From NCBI GenBank assembly GCA_046269235.1, contig JBJZOS010000005.1:120606-184605 (forward strand): a stretch of DNA of 64,000 nt, given 5' to 3'. A program made the position numbers and the translations under genes. Each line of letters opens with the position of its first letter. Position 1 is the stretch's first letter. Below the pieces are notes generated by a model, which worked only from the letters and a program-made list of their open reading frames with translations, did not search any database and was not told where the DNA came from. This DNA is from Soonwooa sp032078105. GTDB taxonomy: Bacteria; Bacteroidota; Bacteroidia; Flavobacteriales; Weeksellaceae. Positions 63,301 through 64,000 of this stretch are shown here, piece by piece.

Positions 63301-63411
63301 TTGAAAAGCCCCACCATTCCAGTACACTATCATAATACAGCAAAACGAAAAGTAAATCTGACTATTGACAAAATAAAAGAACTAATAGATTATTATAACA
63401 AAGCTAAATAA
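60373..63411 (+). CDS. Probable type VI effector: toxin-23-like plus HET-C-like domains
   Basis: This is a 1012-residue protein without a signal peptide. Residues about 5-50 (VKGNITKIIGGDYKRYSNDE, then KVIQTGKEAGVVYGN) resemble the N-terminal delivery segment seen on proteins encoded next to VgrG in Bacteroidetes. Residues about 260-455 are glycine-rich with alternating strands and carry GGASVKVGNFMISSYND and DSDQYWSAGVNIQ, a pattern I relate to polymorphic toxin type 23. Residues about 600-930 resemble HET-C: HFGAALHVLEDYFSHTNFVE gives H685, H691, D695, H699, N701 and E704, with a later histidine pair H900/H902. HET-C is related to zinc-dependent phospholipase folds. The stop overlaps the next gene (TAATG). 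Domain names are from memory and should be tested. Confidence 0.65.
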   Translation: MSRIRIVKGNITKIIGGDYKRYSNDEIENIGSKVIQTGKEAGVVYGNAEKYTPEKPIESEYKLESTYIHDHLKVVASNITSKFDSDNTGFVYTFYKDILNGKIKNPSITVTKNRPSLKAFYDEESKKILIWETLLFNIEKDNDKKIKLIGTLAEAYGQYINSILNENIVSKNDIEIYDYDLFQFDAEGESTVTIATMESKSYKGKLDISFPKYESEKTSPPEIFHYRETEKQRGGPSAGNFDEYYVDDSISDNSEGGPGDPPFNIGMKFSFSLGGGFSASLYAGISKKINVGDFGIMPSFNAALTYYGYGTPGTSPMSRNLVTLSGTPAITLGYKTGNALNMNMFNQFAGSGVYNPFEYAFTLGSTGVLSSGRVTSEYDKDGKRRKDKYNSQDNSHRHQILGGASVKVGNFMISSYNDIYKLPLFLGMDSDQYWSAGVNIQAKITDKINMAYAFDLYYGKSNNKNPYNLDKNIDGQNYDTQNFFDLLLNRGQETFSFTDANGKQKRNKPNTRVAKLLASNTNKISHDGWVKLIEFFAAKEFGYTKNDKIKTQNYAPHLKLFRETYGTLTKDILGIYRPEEHIDNPKDLTDDRIGQTMFCREVPGGVQEWDFYAGEHADSFKTNKYGQKAYIFRDDEDVSTPQAVKDKIPKDLKEARSLRPSSDIYMSNELRLAVQKGKNKDGFRHFGAALHVLEDYFSHTNFVEISLRKLGYDVYPWVEGMQKNDPTTGKPLYKNIPIVTGKFLLDDTCASVVPKMADMLFPIGFTEYELRKPGERTFGEQTIYTILKDLSDGQKQDPSQSKDIYLGMDATELLTYYEKVLLLSDKLKELQAQPGVMGTIWRTWGKITNFMGDLMTNYTNIVFNILIESVDDDIKETQTHVTNKNYGENPTHTQIGKDSHEHLLNGLAAELAVVAVEDVGKRIKDTWEGRIHDPTGDELAKYVLTKYSRHPKDTNWMDKTIDDWAKDDVNRSKLKKLKSPTIPVHYHNTAKRKVNLTIDKIKELIDYYNKAK

Positions 63412-64000
63412 TGAAATTATATACACTTATTCTAACACTGTTGTTTATGACAAATTGTAGTAACCCTAAAACAAAAAACATAAATGAATCCTCAGTAGAT
63501 TTTGTACTCAACGATTGTGAAGCAACCTACAAAGGTAAACCATTGCCTATGGGAAAACCTGTTGAAGAATGGATTAAAATATTAGGAAAACCATCTAGGG
63601 TACCAATGAAAAATACATTTGTTTGGGACGAATTGGGGATTGCTGTGGAAGAAGATGGCCATGCAAATAAAGAGGATCCTAAAAAAGTGCGTTTCCTTTT
63701 CATTTTCTACTCAAATTTGGATTCTGAAGTTGGGCAAAATGGTAAGTTAAGATTTGCTAGAGATAGAAAATCAGCAAAAAAACTAATTGATGGTTATTTA
63801 AATAGTGAGTTTAAGAATGAATTAACTGAAGAACTAAAAAATGAATTTATTAATGATAGAAAATTAGGATCTAGATTTGGAATGGATAAATATATTTATC
63901 CCTACAAAACCTATGATAAGCCCGTATCCATCAATGGAGCTTATGTGGTAAAAGGCATGTCATTAAAAGAAATAAACCAAGAAAGAAGTGCTAAAGATTT
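63411..64000 (+). CDS. Lipoprotein, candidate immunity protein (3' end outside the window)
   Basis: The ATG at 63411 shares its first base with the last base of the effector stop codon. The frame is open to the window edge. It starts with a lipoprotein signal, MKLYTLILTLLFMTNC, with the cysteine at residue 16. The mature part has CEATYKGKPLPMGKPVEEWI and TFVWDELGIAVEEDG, a pattern I associate with the family DUF7738 found near type VI genes. Periplasmic anchoring and overlap with the effector gene fit an immunity protein against a toxin acting in the periplasm or on the membrane. This role is inferred. Confidence 0.6.
   Translation, partial: MKLYTLILTLLFMTNCSNPKTKNINESSVDFVLNDCEATYKGKPLPMGKPVEEWIKILGKPSRVPMKNTFVWDELGIAVEEDGHANKEDPKKVRFLFIFYSNLDSEVGQNGKLRFARDRKSAKKLIDGYLNSEFKNELTEELKNEFINDRKLGSRFGMDKYIYPYKTYDKPVSINGAYVVKGMSLKEINQERSAKD

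Noticed and set aside
1..64000. CRISPR arrays, rRNA genes, complete insertion sequences, classical riboswitches
   Set aside because: Reading through the window I found no regular repeat-spacer array, no rRNA sequence, no intact transposase and no leader I could match to a known riboswitch.

Overview
The window is a low-GC chromosomal segment from a flavobacterium, most likely of the Chryseobacterium/Epilithonimonas branch of the Weeksellaceae. The basis is gene content: GldD, type IX secretion sorting tails, an OlsF-type acyltransferase, Bacteroidetes-type tyrosine recombinase, OMP_b-brl and VgrG proteins. Promoters throughout match the Bacteroidetes form (TTG or TTTG, about 18-22 bp, then TAnnTTTG), and Shine-Dalgarno sites are absent. 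The genus is an inference.

Bases 1-6.8 kb look like the right end of an integrated island. The order is the C-terminal part of an SMC/Rad50-like ATPase with a CxxC hook, a PD-(D/E)xK nuclease gene broken by an in-frame TGA, and a HEPN-type Ymh-family protein. These are followed by a frameshifted metallophosphoesterase, a tyrosine recombinase, four GGnnACCTA repeats resembling integrase arm sites, and two identical tRNA-Phe genes. It reads as a phage-defence-type cargo block that is partly decayed.

Bases 6.9-19.9 kb are mostly core genome: OlsF-like lipid acyltransferase with aspartate kinase, fructose-bisphosphatase with MenC, a DUF6702 protein, a HupE/UreJ-like protein, an M1 peptidase and groES-groEL. 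Between the M1 gene and groES lie three adjacent pseudogenes: a small membrane protein, a Crp/Fnr regulator and a T9SS-type protein.

Bases 20-29.3 kb hold a four-gene two-component operon (regulator, unknown protein ending in CPPGNCR, multi-pass membrane protein, kinase without a sensor domain). Then come a gutted TonB-dependent receptor, a secreted M28 peptidase, a [2Fe-2S] ferredoxin with its likely ferredoxin-NADP reductase, an RsmB-type methyltransferase and an HNH-like protein. A palindrome ATACC-N8-GGTAT is shared by the regulator operon and the ferredoxin gene.

Bases 29.6-58.9 kb carry a TetR-controlled RND efflux operon, a secreted T9SS protein, a second two-component pair, and housekeeping genes (yidC, pyrG, lipA with a sigma factor, dapF-mltG, rplS, gldD, a PfkB kinase, two periplasmic PPIases, an M13 peptidase) plus an outer-membrane receptor-like barrel. 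Between the second response regulator and yidC there is an apparent orphan transcription unit of about 125 nt.

Bases 59-64 kb start a type VI secretion cargo block: a decayed lipoprotein gene, the C-terminal half of a VgrG spike, a 1012-residue protein that appears to join a toxin-23-like domain to a HET-C-like domain, and an overlapping lipoprotein that may be its immunity partner and runs off the window. This block and the SMC-nuclease-HEPN block are the most interesting parts.
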